From Phenylobacterium kunshanense (GTDB lineage: Bacteria; Pseudomonadota; Alphaproteobacteria; Caulobacterales; Caulobacteraceae): 64,000 bases of DNA. Position 1 is the stretch's first letter; each line of letters starts with the position of its first letter. Below the pieces are notes generated by a model. That model did no database searches. It saw only the letters and a program-made list of their open reading frames with translations, and was not told the origin of the DNA. The stretch is taken from the NCBI RefSeq assembly GCF_003254525.1, contig NZ_QFYS01000002.1, positions 434,001 to 498,000 on the forward strand. The letters run 5' to 3'. Position numbers and translations under genes: made by a program. Below, one piece after another: positions 42,309-51,377 of the stretch.

Positions 42309-43073
42309 TCAGCAGGTCGCGGCGCGACGCCGGCGCAAAGTCGAGCCGGCCATGCCGAAACCGCCGATCATGAGCGCCCACGTCGCCGGCTCCGGAACAC
42401 CGCCCGCGCCCGTGGGCTCGTAGGCGAGGAACGTGAAGCCCCGCTGGGATCCATAGAGGCCTGTGCCGCCGGTCACCGCGGACGTGGCGGCGTATCTGAA
42501 GCCTGTGGTGTTGGCCGTGTAGCTGTTCGCGGCGAGCACATTGGCGGTGAAGAAGCCCGCTTCGATGAATTCGTCAGCGATGCGCATCTGGCTGCCCAGA
42601 CCGGCGAGCAGGTTGTTCACGTTGAGGTTCGTCGCGTCGAACAGATCGAAGCTGTTGTCTCCTGCCAGCAGCACGTTGCCGCCGGAACCCAGGAAGGCCG
42701 CGAGCGCGGACGTCTCGGCGGCCGAGAACGCCTGGGACGGCACGGCGCTGATGAAGAGGTCGACGCCCGCAAGGTCGCCCACGGTGATCGCGGCGTTCGA
42801 GGCGAGGAGCGTGGCGTTGTAGCCAGCGCCGTTCAGATAGTCCGTGACCTCCTCCGAGACGCCAGTCAGGAACGGCGTGTCGCTGTCGCGCACCAGGATG
42901 TTCTGGCCGCCCGCGATATTCGTGAGGAACGCCTTGTTCGCCGTGCTGTCGCCCATGGCGGCCAGAGCGAAGATGTTGCTGTCGCCCGAGACGAACAGGG
43001 CTGCCGCCGCCGGACCCGCGGAGAGCCCCAGGATCGCCGTCGTCGCCACGGCCGCCCAGATCTTTGATCGCAT
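42309..43073 (-). CDS. PEP-CTERM sorting-domain protein
   Basis: The 254-residue protein has a signal peptide (MRSKIWAAVATTAILGLSAGPAAA) and the tail VPEPATWALMIGGFGMAG followed by RRRR. The mature region (ALAAMGDSTANKAFLTNIAGGQNILVRD...LAAFLGSGGNVLLAGDNSFDLFD) resembles a Rossmann-like ThuA/glutamine-amidotransferase-type domain found in other PEP-CTERM proteins. Role unknown. The 147-base gap to the next gene shows nothing distinctive. Confidence 0.85.
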   Translation of the reverse strand: MRSKIWAAVATTAILGLSAGPAAAALFVSGDSNIFALAAMGDSTANKAFLTNIAGGQNILVRDSDTPFLTGVSEEVTDYLNGAGYNATLLASNAAITVGDLAGVDLFISAVPSQAFSAAETSALAAFLGSGGNVLLAGDNSFDLFDATNLNVNNLLAGLGSQMRIADEFIEAGFFTANVLAANSYTANTTGFRYAATSAVTGGTGLYGSQRGFTFLAYEPTGAGGVPEPATWALMIGGFGMAGSTLRRRRAATC

Positions 43074-43220
43074 CGCTGTTCCCCTAGCCCGATGGCAAAG
43101 GTCGAAGCTAGCGCGGCCTTAACCAGAGACCAGAGCGTTCCCCGGAGGGGCGAGCGAACGGACGGCAGGCGTCGCATAGGTGGCGTCGCGCCCCGAAGGC
43201 GACGGATCTCGCCTCGACAA

Positions 43221-43739
43221 TCAGCCGCCGAAGGCGGACTTCAGGCGGTCGAGGTGGCCGAGGACGGGGTTGGCCGGCTCCTCGGTCGTGCTTTCCACAT
43301 ACATGCGGCGGTCCAGGTGGCGGACGCGGTCGTAGAGGCGCTCGGCGCGGTCGGCGAGGGCGGTCAGGCCGCGCGGCAGCTCGCCCTGGGCGGCGTCCTC
43401 GGCGCGGGAGACCTCGTCGGCGTTGAGGCGGTAGCGGTCCTCGCAGGCGGCGGCGGGGGCCATGTCGCCCTCGCGCACGGCGCGCTGGACCAGCAGCCAG
43501 GAGGCCACCTGCATCAGCCGGGTGGTGAGACGCATGCTCTCGGCGGCGTAGGCCAGGGCGGCGTTGCGGGAGAGCAGCTTGGATTCCTGGCGGCCTTCGC
43601 CGTCGAGGTAGCTGGCGGTCTCCTCGACCAGCTCCATGCCCTCCTGGAACGTGCGCTCGAACAGCTCGGAGCGGGCGAAGTCCTGGATGACGTCGTCGCG
43701 CCAGCCGGGGGTCAGGGCGGAGCTCTGGATATCCTGCAT
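43221..43739 (-). CDS. rcdA: RcdA/DUF1465 family protein
   Basis: The 172-residue helical-bundle protein has the DUF1465 core FQEGMELVEETASYLDGEGRQESKLLSRNAALAYAAESMRLTTRLMQVASWLLVQRAV. In Caulobacter crescentus, RcdA is an adaptor in the CpdR-RcdA-PopA hierarchy that delivers CtrA to ClpXP during the cell cycle. The last ~30 residues are polar and probably disordered, as in RcdA. The ATG chosen begins at the family N-terminus; a longer frame upstream would run through the DUF1192 gene. Confidence 0.87.
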   Translation of the reverse strand: MQDIQSSALTPGWRDDVIQDFARSELFERTFQEGMELVEETASYLDGEGRQESKLLSRNAALAYAAESMRLTTRLMQVASWLLVQRAVREGDMAPAAACEDRYRLNADEVSRAEDAAQGELPRGLTALADRAERLYDRVRHLDRRMYVESTTEEPANPVLGHLDRLKSAFGG

Positions 43740-43842
43740 CGACGTCAGCCTACACTCGTCAGGGTTTCCACGCGCTGAACAAAGCGTCGCGGTTTGGCCG
43801 TCCCGTGCAACGTGCGTGCCATGGCGTGGGCCATTCGGGGGA

Positions 43843-44046
43843 TCAGGATGGGCGGGAGAACAGGGCGTCGGCGGCCGCGCGGCCGGAGCGCTTCCTGTCG
43901 ATCTGGGCCTGGACGCGGGCGATCTCGCCCTGCAGGACCTCGATCCGCTCCTCCAGCTCGGCGACGCCGTAGAGCTCCAGGTCCTCGCGGATGGCTTCCA
44001 GCAGGCGCTGGCCGCGCCCGACCCGGACGTCGACAGGCTCATCCAT
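43843..44046 (-). CDS. DUF1192 family protein
   Basis: The 67-residue protein has the core VAELEERIEVLQGEIARVQAQIDRKRSGRAAADALF, matching the DUF1192 coiled-coil family of alphaproteobacteria, commonly encoded next to DUF1465/RcdA. The product is a short coiled coil of unknown role. AAGGAGGG precedes the ATG. Same strand as rcdA, about 100 bases upstream of it. Confidence 0.85.
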   Translation of the reverse strand: MDEPVDVRVGRGQRLLEAIREDLELYGVAELEERIEVLQGEIARVQAQIDRKRSGRAAADALFSRPS

Positions 44047-44128
44047 CGTCGAACCCTCCTTTGCGCGCCCCGACTGCGGGGCTATCTGAACGCGCGAGGC
44101 GCTTCGGCGCAAGGTCCAGGACAGTTCC

Positions 44129-45121
44129 ATGACGAGCCCCCGCGAAGCCGAGACCATGACCGCCATCGCCGTGGAGGGCGGGCGCGGCCCGGCCTCGGCG
44201 CTGAAGCCCGTGCGGCTGGCGTTTCCCGAGCCGAAGGCCGGCGAGATCCTGATCCAGGTGAAGGCGGCGGGGGTGAACCGGCCCGACATCGTCCAGCGGC
44301 TGGGGATGTACCCGCCGCCGCCGGGAGCGCCCGAGACCCTGGGGCTGGAGGTGGCCGGGGTGGTCGGCCGGGCGGCGGGACGCTGGAAGGTGGGCGACAA
44401 GGTCTGCGCCCTGCTGGGCGGCGGGGGCTATGCGGAATACGCGGTGTGCGACGCGCGCCACGCCCTGCCGATGCCGGAGGGGCTGAGCTTCGAGGAGGCC
44501 GCCGGCCTGCCCGAGACGGTGTTCACGGTCTATGCGAACGTGTTCGAGCACGGGGGACTGAAGGCCGGCGAGACGCTGCTGCTGCACGGGGCGACCTCGG
44601 GGATCGGGGTGACGGCGATCCAGATGGCCAAGGCGGCGGGCGCCAGGGTGATCGCCACCGCCCGCGGCGCCGACAAGGCCAAGGCGGCCCTGGCGCTGGG
44701 CGCGGACGTGGCCGTGGACGCGACCACCCAGGACTTCGCCGAGGTCGCCAGGCGCGAGGGCGGCGTCGACGTGGTGCTGGACATGGTGGGCGGGGACTAT
44801 TTCCCGAAGAACCTGGACGCCCTGAAGACCGGCGGGCGGATCGTCTACATCGCCGCCCAGGCCGGCGGGGAGATCACCGTGCCGGTGTTCCGGATCATGC
44901 AGAAGCGGGCGACGATCACCGGCTCCACCCTGCGCCCGCGCGACGCCGACGAGAAGGCGCGGCTGGCGGCCGAGGTCGAGCGGGTGGTCTGGCCCTGGAT
45001 CGCGGCGGGCAAGGTGAAGGCGCAGATCGACAAGACCTTCCCGCTGGAGGACGCGGGCGCGGCCCACGCCCACCTGGAGAGCGGCGCGCACGTGGGCAAG
45101 GTCATCCTGGTCACGGCGTGA
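44129..45121 (+). CDS. Quinone oxidoreductase, PIG3/medium-chain dehydrogenase type
   Basis: The 330-residue zinc-independent MDR-superfamily protein starts VRLAFPEPKAGEILIQVKAAGVNRPDIVQRLGMYPPPPGAPETLGLEVAG, a PIG3-type signature. The NADPH motif HGATSGIGVTAIQMAKAAGARVIATA and the DMVGGDYFPKNLDALKTGGRIVYIA strand follow. It probably reduces quinones with NADPH. A second in-frame ATG 27 bases in is a possible start. This neighbourhood (DUF1465, DUF1192, PIG3-like) recurs in Caulobacterales and Sphingomonadales as far as I recall. Confidence 0.9.
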   Translation: MTSPREAETMTAIAVEGGRGPASALKPVRLAFPEPKAGEILIQVKAAGVNRPDIVQRLGMYPPPPGAPETLGLEVAGVVGRAAGRWKVGDKVCALLGGGGYAEYAVCDARHALPMPEGLSFEEAAGLPETVFTVYANVFEHGGLKAGETLLLHGATSGIGVTAIQMAKAAGARVIATARGADKAKAALALGADVAVDATTQDFAEVARREGGVDVVLDMVGGDYFPKNLDALKTGGRIVYIAAQAGGEITVPVFRIMQKRATITGSTLRPRDADEKARLAAEVERVVWPWIAAGKVKAQIDKTFPLEDAGAAHAHLESGAHVGKVILVTA

Positions 45122-45266
45122 CCGCGGCGGGGCGCCGGCTTCGCATGTGTCCGTACTGCAACTTCTAAATTGTTGACGCTCCGTCCCGCCGTGCCCAGGT
45201 TCGGCGGTGACGGTACGGAACGCGACCTCAGAACATCCGGCCGTCATCAAGGGAGGATACTGCCGG

Positions 45267-46790
45267 ATGGCCGCAACCGAGCGCGCCGGAGAGGCGCCGC
45301 GCCTAAGCTACGCGACCAAGGTGCTGTACGCCGTGGGGGCCACGGCCACGAACCTGAAGCTGCGCGCGCTCTCGACGTTCCTGGTGATCTTCTACAACCA
45401 GGTGGTCGGGCTGCCGCCGCAGCTGGTGGGCTCGATCCTGGCCGCGGCGCTGGTGTTCGACGCGGTGCTGGACCCGGTGATCGGGCAGTTCTCGGACAAC
45501 CTGCGGTCCCGCTGGGGGCGGCGCCATCCCTTCATGCTGGTCGCGGCCGTGCCCTATGCGCTGGCCTTCTTCCTGCTGTGGACCCCGCCGGCGGACTGGA
45601 GCCATGGCGCGCTGGCGATCTATCTGGCGGTCTGCCTGTTCGCGGTCCGGTTCTTCGACACCTTCTTCGAGCTGCCGCACCAGGCGCTCGCGCCCGAACT
45701 GGCCAAGGGCTACGACGAGCGGACCAACCTCCTGGCGATGCGCCACTTCTTCGCCGTGGCCGGCGGGCTGGGGATGACGGTGCTGGCCTACCAGGTGTTC
45801 CTGAAGGAGCAGCCGGACGGGACGGGCGGGGTGCTGGCCCGCGACGGCTACTTCGCCTACGCCCTGACCGGGGCGCTGATCATCTTCGGCACGGTGCTGG
45901 CCTCGACCCTCGGCACCGCCAGCCGCATCCCGTACCTGACCCCCGCGCCGCAGCGCCAGATCACCCTGAAGGGGATGGTCGTGGAGATGGCGCAGACGCT
46001 GAACAACCGCGCCTTCCTGTCGGCCGCCGTGTCGATGATGTTCATCGCCGTCGCGGTGGGGGCGCGGAACGGCCTGGAGATCTATTTCGGCCTCTATTTC
46101 TGGGAGCTGAAGCAGTCGCAGCTCGCCACCCTGGCGACCATGAGCGTGGTCGGCGGCTTCATGGGCGTCGGGCTGGCGCCGGTGGTGGGTCGCTGGCTGG
46201 GCAAGAAGAACGGGGCGATCGCCGTCTTCGCCGCCGCGGTGCTGGTGCACATCACGCCGGTGTCGCTGCGCCTGCTGGGCCTCGCGCCCGCGAACGGGAC
46301 GCCCGAGCTTCTGGCGCTGCTGTACGGCGAGGAGATCATCAACGCGACCCTCGCGGCGGCCACCGGCATCCTGCTGGCGGCGATCATCGCCGACGTGGTC
46401 GAGGACGCCGAGGTGAAGACCGGGCGGCGGTCGGAGGGGCTGCTGATGTCGGCCAACGCCCTGTTCCGCAAGATGATCTCGGGGATGGGGGTGTTCATCG
46501 CCACGACGGTGCTGGCCCTGGCGAACTTCCCGGAAAAGGCCGAGCGGGGACAGGTGGCGCCCGAGGCGCTCTACAGCCTGGGGCTGGCCTACATCCCGAT
46601 CATCGTCGGCCTCTATGGCATCGCGATCGGCCTCCTGTTCACCTACAACATCACCCGCGAGCGGCACGAGGCGAACCTGGAGAAGCTGCGCGCCTCGGCG
46701 ACCGAACAGGCGGCGGCGGAGGCCGGGCCGGGCATCAATTCCGGCGAGGTCACGACGCGGTCGGCCCTGCGTCCGGAGGCTAGTGCTTGA
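45267..46790 (+). CDS. GPH-family (glycoside-pentoside-hexuronide) cation symporter
   Basis: The 507-residue 12-helix MFS-like protein has GPH/MelB features: VGATATNLKLRALSTFLVIFYNQ in helix 1, DPVIGQFSDNLRSRWGRRHPFMLV between helices 2 and 3, LPHQALAPELAKGYDERTNLLAMRHFF, and GILLAAIIADVVEDAEVKTGRRSEGLLMSAN in the second half. GGGAGG precedes the ATG with about 9 bases spacing. The substrate may be a glycoside or another organic solute. Its 3' end overlaps the convergent double-TetR regulator gene by 11 bases. Confidence 0.88.
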   Translation: MAATERAGEAPRLSYATKVLYAVGATATNLKLRALSTFLVIFYNQVVGLPPQLVGSILAAALVFDAVLDPVIGQFSDNLRSRWGRRHPFMLVAAVPYALAFFLLWTPPADWSHGALAIYLAVCLFAVRFFDTFFELPHQALAPELAKGYDERTNLLAMRHFFAVAGGLGMTVLAYQVFLKEQPDGTGGVLARDGYFAYALTGALIIFGTVLASTLGTASRIPYLTPAPQRQITLKGMVVEMAQTLNNRAFLSAAVSMMFIAVAVGARNGLEIYFGLYFWELKQSQLATLATMSVVGGFMGVGLAPVVGRWLGKKNGAIAVFAAAVLVHITPVSLRLLGLAPANGTPELLALLYGEEIINATLAAATGILLAAIIADVVEDAEVKTGRRSEGLLMSANALFRKMISGMGVFIATTVLALANFPEKAERGQVAPEALYSLGLAYIPIIVGLYGIAIGLLFTYNITRERHEANLEKLRASATEQAAAEAGPGINSGEVTTRSALRPEASA

Positions 46791-48009
46791 AGACGCCCAT
46801 GAGCAGCGGCTTCACGAACACCGCCGCGGCCGCCTTGGGCCGCACGTCGGGGACCAGGTAGCCCAGCTCGCCGCAGGCGTTGAGCGTGGCAGTGAGCATC
46901 TGCGAGGCGATGAACGGGTCCACCGGGCGCAGGGAGCCCTCGGCGATGCCGTCGCTCATCATCGAGGCGAAGCGGTCGGACACGCGGTTCGAGTGCTCGA
47001 CCATCACCTTGCGCATCTGCTCGGGCAGGGCGGTGAGGGCGTTGGTGCGCAGCAGCGGGCCGTGGTCCGAGAGCTGGAACTCGGCCAGGGCCGAGGCGCA
47101 GGACGAGACCTTGGCCCACTGGTCGCCGGGGACCTCCATGGCCAGGCGCTGGGCCTTGCGCATCACCTCGAAGCTGCGCTCGAAGCAGGCGACCACCAGG
47201 TCGTCCTTGGCCTCGTTGTGATGGTAGAAGCTGCCCTTGGTGACGTTGAGCTCGGCCGAGATCTTGTCGACCGAGGCGCCCTTGTAGCCGCGGCGGTTGA
47301 TCAGGCGGGTGGCGGCCAGCAGGAAGGTTTCCCGCGCCAGCTCGGGCCCCTCGCGTGCGGCCAGCTCCTCCATCGGGATCGGCGCGGGCTCCCAGTGGTC
47401 GGCGGTGGTGGCGATCCCGTTGACGAGGATGTCGACCATCCGGTCGCAGATCCGGGGGTAGTCCTCCGGGTCGAACTTCTCCAGCCAGTTGCCGCCCCAG
47501 AACACCTGCTCCAGCAGCATGCGGGTGCGGGCCGTGCGGCGGCCGCGCGACATCCACGCGAGGTCCGGATGGTCGAAGATCTGGCGCGTCTTGCGGAACA
47601 GGCGGCCGTAGGTGGATTGGACCTCCTCGCGGCGCGGCGAGGACAGGGCGCGCAGCTCGGTGATGATCGGCAGCGGCGAGGCCGTGCCGCAGGACACGCC
47701 CTTGAGCGTGTCGAGATAGTTGGTCAGGAAGGCGTGCAGCCGCGCCTCGGGCGTCTGCGCCTGGACAGCGCGATCGGCGAGCTCGGTCAGGGTCTCGATG
47801 CCGCGGGTGATGCAGGCGGCGGCGAGGTCGTCCTTGCGCTTGAAGTAGTAGGTGACGCTGGTCGTCGACAGGTCGACGGCCGCGGCGGTGTCGCCGAGGG
47901 TCAGTCCCTTGATGCCCTTGCGGTTCAGGATGCGCGTGGCCGCGTCCAGGATGGCCTCGCGCTTGCGTTCGAACCGGTCGGTGGATCTTGCCGCGGCGCT
48001 ACGGGCCAT
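46780..48009 (-). CDS. Tandem TetR-family regulator (two TetR units in one chain)
   Basis: The 409-residue protein is about twice the usual TetR length. It contains two N-terminal-type HTHs: residues ~17-62 (KREAILDAATRILNRKGIKGLTLGDTAAAVDLSTTSVTYYFKRKDDL) and ~226-272 (ARETFLLAATRLINRRGYKGASVDKISAELNVTKGSFYHHNEAKDDL). Each is followed by its own ligand/dimer domain. A single chain could mimic a TetR dimer. An ATG 51 bases upstream is also open. The convergent GPH transporter gene overlaps it by 11 bases; the target genes are unknown. Confidence 0.88.
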   Translation of the reverse strand: MARSAAARSTDRFERKREAILDAATRILNRKGIKGLTLGDTAAAVDLSTTSVTYYFKRKDDLAAACITRGIETLTELADRAVQAQTPEARLHAFLTNYLDTLKGVSCGTASPLPIITELRALSSPRREEVQSTYGRLFRKTRQIFDHPDLAWMSRGRRTARTRMLLEQVFWGGNWLEKFDPEDYPRICDRMVDILVNGIATTADHWEPAPIPMEELAAREGPELARETFLLAATRLINRRGYKGASVDKISAELNVTKGSFYHHNEAKDDLVVACFERSFEVMRKAQRLAMEVPGDQWAKVSSCASALAEFQLSDHGPLLRTNALTALPEQMRKVMVEHSNRVSDRFASMMSDGIAEGSLRPVDPFIASQMLTATLNACGELGYLVPDVRPKAAAAVFVKPLLMGVFKH

Positions 48010-48110
48010 GGATTCGTGTGTCTCCGATGAAATCCCTTTTGACCGCGAAAGGGGGCTCAAGCCAAGGGGTTACGCTGCGTCAGGTCGAGGGAGGTTTCGC
48101 GTCTGCTCCG

Positions 48111-49520
48111 TCAGCCGTCGGAGAAGCCGAACGGGGCGCTGGTCCGGCGGATGTCGTCGGGCAGGATCTGGCGGCCGATGGGCGGCGCCGAGCGGGCCGT
48201 GCACTCGGTGCGATGGCATATGCGGCAGGTGACGCCGATGGGCGTGGCGGTCTCCGGCCCGGGGCCGCCCTGGGCGTAGATCAGTTGGTGCGCGTGCTCG
48301 GCGGCGCACCCCAGCGCGATGGCCCGCTCCACCCGCACCTTGCCGAAGCCGCCCCCGCCGGCGGTGACCGTGCGGGCGATGGAGAAGAAGCGCTGGCCGT
48401 CGGGCAGCTCCAGCCATTGGGTGACGATCTGGCGGGGCGTGCGGAACGCCTGGTGGACGGTCCAGAGCGGACAGCCGCCGCCGTGTCTGGCGAAGGGGAA
48501 GCCGGCGCCGTCGAGACGCTTGGAGACGTTGCCCGCCTCGTCCACGCGGATGAAGAAGAACGGCACCCGCTCCTGCCCCGGCTTCTGCAGGGTGGTGAGG
48601 CGGTGGGCGATCTGTTCGAAGCTCGCGCCGAACTGGCGGCCCAGCGCCTCGAGGTCGTACTGGCGGGCCTCCACCGCCTTGGCGAAGGCGGAGTAGGGCA
48701 TGAGGATCGCGGCGGCGGCATAGCTGGCCAGGGCCCGGCGGGTCAGGCGCTCGCCGCTCTCGGTGGCGAAGCTGCCCTCGCGGGCCAGGGCGTCCACCTC
48801 GGGCGTGAGCTCCAGGTAGGCGAGCTGCAGGGCGAGCTGGAAGGCCTGACTGGCGTTGTCGAGCTCGTCGCTGAGCAGGATCTCGCGGCGGTGGTGATCG
48901 AGCCGCCGCGTGGAGCCGACCATGACGCTGGGCGGCAGGCGGCGCACCCGCAGGCCGTGGCGCGCCTTGAAGTAGGGGATGACGCCATCGTGGCTGGCCA
49001 CGGCCTGGGCCAGCCGCTCGGCGGCGTCGTCGAGGGTCGGGAAGCTGTTGCGGCGGGCCTCAAGGAAACGGCGGGACTCGGCGACGGGGTCGGTGGTGTC
49101 GGTCGAGGGGCCGGCGGCGGTCGCCTCGACGCCGCGATCGGCGAGGGCGAGCTGTTCCTCGCGGTAGGCGGTGTAGAGGCGCAGCAGGGCCTCGGTGATG
49201 CCGGGGAAGTTGGTGGTGACGTCGGCCGCCTCCAGCGAGGGCAGGTCGATGTCGGCGAACATCGGGTCCTTCAGCACCGCCTGGAGGCGGGCGGTCTCCT
49301 CGGTCGCGCCGCTGCCGGCCAGGGCCGACATGTCGATGCGGTAGGTCTGGGCCAGGCGCAGCAGCAGGTCGGCGCTGAGCGGCCGGTGGTTGCGCTCGAG
49401 CAGGGCGATGTACGAGGCCGAGACGTCGAGGTCCCGGGCCATGTCGGACTGGGTGAGGCCGAGATCCCGGCGCAGGCGGCGAAGCCCGGGGCCGACATAG
49501 AGGCGACGTTCGTTAGCCAT
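48111..49520 (-). CDS. XRE-family short-chain fatty acyl regulator (ScfR/RamB/MccR type)
   Basis: The 469-residue protein has an N-terminal Cro/CI HTH (LRRLRRDLGLTQSDMARDLDVSASYIALLERNHRPLSADLLLRLAQTY), an IrrE/ImmA-like middle domain (about 170-330, with REILLSDELDNASQAFQLALQLAYLE), and a C-terminal domain with CRICHRTECTARSAPP. This architecture is that of RamB/MccR regulators, which control glyoxylate-shunt, methylcitrate or propionyl-CoA genes in response to acyl-CoA. Divergent placement from aceA, with palindromes between them, makes that operon the likely target. Confidence 0.88.
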   Translation of the reverse strand: MANERRLYVGPGLRRLRRDLGLTQSDMARDLDVSASYIALLERNHRPLSADLLLRLAQTYRIDMSALAGSGATEETARLQAVLKDPMFADIDLPSLEAADVTTNFPGITEALLRLYTAYREEQLALADRGVEATAAGPSTDTTDPVAESRRFLEARRNSFPTLDDAAERLAQAVASHDGVIPYFKARHGLRVRRLPPSVMVGSTRRLDHHRREILLSDELDNASQAFQLALQLAYLELTPEVDALAREGSFATESGERLTRRALASYAAAAILMPYSAFAKAVEARQYDLEALGRQFGASFEQIAHRLTTLQKPGQERVPFFFIRVDEAGNVSKRLDGAGFPFARHGGGCPLWTVHQAFRTPRQIVTQWLELPDGQRFFSIARTVTAGGGGFGKVRVERAIALGCAAEHAHQLIYAQGGPGPETATPIGVTCRICHRTECTARSAPPIGRQILPDDIRRTSAPFGFSDG

Positions 49521-49535
49521 GATGCGGAAAGGGTT

Positions 49536-49595
49536 AAGGTTTGTGCGGTCCTTACAACCTTACACGAACATGATGTAAAGTTTGACAACTAAACT
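49536..49595. promoter_or_regulatory. Candidate operator region between regulator and aceA
   Basis: Two inverted-repeat motifs lie in the 150-bp gap: AAGGTT (49536-49541) with AACCTT (49556-49561), and AGTTTGACAACTAAACT (49579-49595). The second contains AAAGTTTG, which resembles the core of RamB sites in actinobacteria. No binding data are implied. The AT-rich patch stands out from its surroundings. Confidence 0.5.
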
Positions 49596-49670
49596 GCGAT
49601 CAGGGTTCCGTCCGCCCCGCCGCCCGCGTTACGCCGCGCCTCGAACACACCCGCAGTCGGGAAGAGGCAC

Positions 49671-51263
49671 ATGGCTTACCAAGACCACATCATCGAGATG
49701 GGCCAGCTCATCAAGAGCAAGAAGGGCCCCTGGGACGGGATCAACGCCGAGTCGGTGGCCCGCATGCGCCTCCAGAACCGGTTCAAGACCGGCCTGGAGA
49801 TCGCCAAGTACACGGCCGACATCATGCGCAAGGACATGGCCGCGTACGACGCCGACCCGGCCAACTACACCCAGTCGCTGGGCTGCTGGCACGGCTTCAT
49901 CGCCCAGCAGAAGCTGATCTCGATCAAGAAGCACTTCGGCACCACGAAGCGCCGCTACATCTACCTGTCGGGCTGGATGGTCGCCGCGCTGCGTTCGGAA
50001 TTCGGCCCGCTGCCGGACCAGTCGATGCACGAGAAGACCTCGGTGCCGGCGCTGATCGAAGAGATCTACACCTTCCTGAAGCAGGCCGACGCCCGTGAGC
50101 TGGGCCTGCTCTTCCGCGACCTCGACGCCGCCCGCGCGGCCGGCGACAAGGCCAAGGAACAGCAGATCCAGGACAAGATCGACAACTTCGAGACCCACGT
50201 CGTTCCGATCATCGCCGACATCGACGCCGGCTTCGGCAACGCCGAGGCGACCTACCTGCTGGCCAAGAAGATGATCGAGGCGGGCGCCTGCGCCCTGCAG
50301 ATCGAGAACCAGGTCTCCGACGAGAAGCAGTGCGGCCACCAGGACGGCAAGGTCACCGTTCCGCACGAGGACTTCCTCGCGAAGATCCGGGCCCTGCGCT
50401 ACGCGTTCCTGGAAATGGGCGTGGACAACGGCATCATCGTCGCCCGCACCGACAGCCTGGGCGCCGGCCTGACCAAGCAGATCGCGGTCAGCCACCAGCC
50501 GGGCGACATCGGCGACCAGTACAACAGCTTCCTGGACTGCGAAGAGATCGCGCCCGCCGACATGAAGAACGGCGACGTGGTCCTGAACCGGAACGGCAAG
50601 CTGCTGCGTCCGAAGCGCCTGCCGTCGAACCTGTTCCAGTTCCGCGAAGGCACCGGCGCCGACCGCTGCGTGCTGGACTGCATCACCTCGCTGCAGAACG
50701 GCGCGGACCTGCTGTGGATCGAGACCGAGAAGCCCCACATCGAGCAGATCGCCTCGATGGTGGACCGCATCCGCGAGGTCATCCCGAACGCCAAGCTGGC
50801 CTACAACAACAGCCCGTCGTTCAACTGGACCCTCAACTTCCGCCAGCAGGTCTACGACGCCTGGCAGAAGGCCGGTAAGGACGTGTCGGCCTACAACCGC
50901 GAAGGCCTGATGAGCGTCGACTACGACGCCACCGAGCTGGCGGCGGAAGCCGACGACCGCATCCGCACCTTCCAGCGCGACGCGGCCAAGCGGGCGGGCA
51001 TCTTCCACCATCTGATCACGCTGCCGACCTACCACACGGCCGCGCTCAGCACGGACAACCTCGCCAAGGAATACTTCGGCGAGCAGGGCATGCTGGGCTA
51101 CGTCGCTGGCGTCCAGCGCAAGGAGATCCGCCAGGGGATCGCCTGCGTGAAGCACCAGAACATGTCGGGTTCGGACATCGGCGACGACCACAAGGAATAC
51201 TTCGCCGGCGAAGCCGCGCTGAAGGCCGGTGGCGCCCACAACACGATGAACCAGTTCGCCTAA
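49671..51263 (+). CDS. aceA: Isocitrate lyase, long form
   Basis: The 530-residue enzyme splits isocitrate to glyoxylate and succinate, the first step of the glyoxylate shunt. The catalytic loop reads KQCGHQDGK (family KKCGH with Cys nucleophile). Other motifs are DIDAGFGNAEATYLLAKKMIEAG, IVARTDSLGAG and NNSPSFNW. It belongs to the ~530-residue subfamily rather than the ~430-residue E. coli type. GGGAAGAGG precedes the ATG. It is followed by a strong terminator, then glcB. Confidence 0.96.
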   Translation: MAYQDHIIEMGQLIKSKKGPWDGINAESVARMRLQNRFKTGLEIAKYTADIMRKDMAAYDADPANYTQSLGCWHGFIAQQKLISIKKHFGTTKRRYIYLSGWMVAALRSEFGPLPDQSMHEKTSVPALIEEIYTFLKQADARELGLLFRDLDAARAAGDKAKEQQIQDKIDNFETHVVPIIADIDAGFGNAEATYLLAKKMIEAGACALQIENQVSDEKQCGHQDGKVTVPHEDFLAKIRALRYAFLEMGVDNGIIVARTDSLGAGLTKQIAVSHQPGDIGDQYNSFLDCEEIAPADMKNGDVVLNRNGKLLRPKRLPSNLFQFREGTGADRCVLDCITSLQNGADLLWIETEKPHIEQIASMVDRIREVIPNAKLAYNNSPSFNWTLNFRQQVYDAWQKAGKDVSAYNREGLMSVDYDATELAAEADDRIRTFQRDAAKRAGIFHHLITLPTYHTAALSTDNLAKEYFGEQGMLGYVAGVQRKEIRQGIACVKHQNMSGSDIGDDHKEYFAGEAALKAGGAHNTMNQFA

Positions 51264-51291
51264 ACGTGGCGGACCGGAGCTAAGTGTCGCT

Positions 51292-51324
51292 GCGGCCCGG
51301 GGCGTCTCGCCTCGGGCCGCTTTT
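51292..51324 (+). terminator. Rho-independent terminator between aceA and glcB
   Basis: 13-bp arms 51292-51304 and 51308-51320 (GCGGCCCGGGGCG against CGCCTCGGGCCGC, one G-U pair) with a 3-base TCT loop, followed by TTTT. It ends 53 bases before the glcB ATG. It suggests separate or attenuated expression of glcB. Confidence 0.8.
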
Positions 51325-51377
51325 CTTCCAGCGGCCGGCGCCTTGTGCGACGCCGGACCAGCGGCTTGGGTTAGGGC

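Noticed and set aside
45145..45168. Seven-codon frame MCPYCNF after the quinone oxidoreductase, resembling a Cys leader peptide
   Set aside because: No ribosome site and no attenuator hairpin follows; probably chance.
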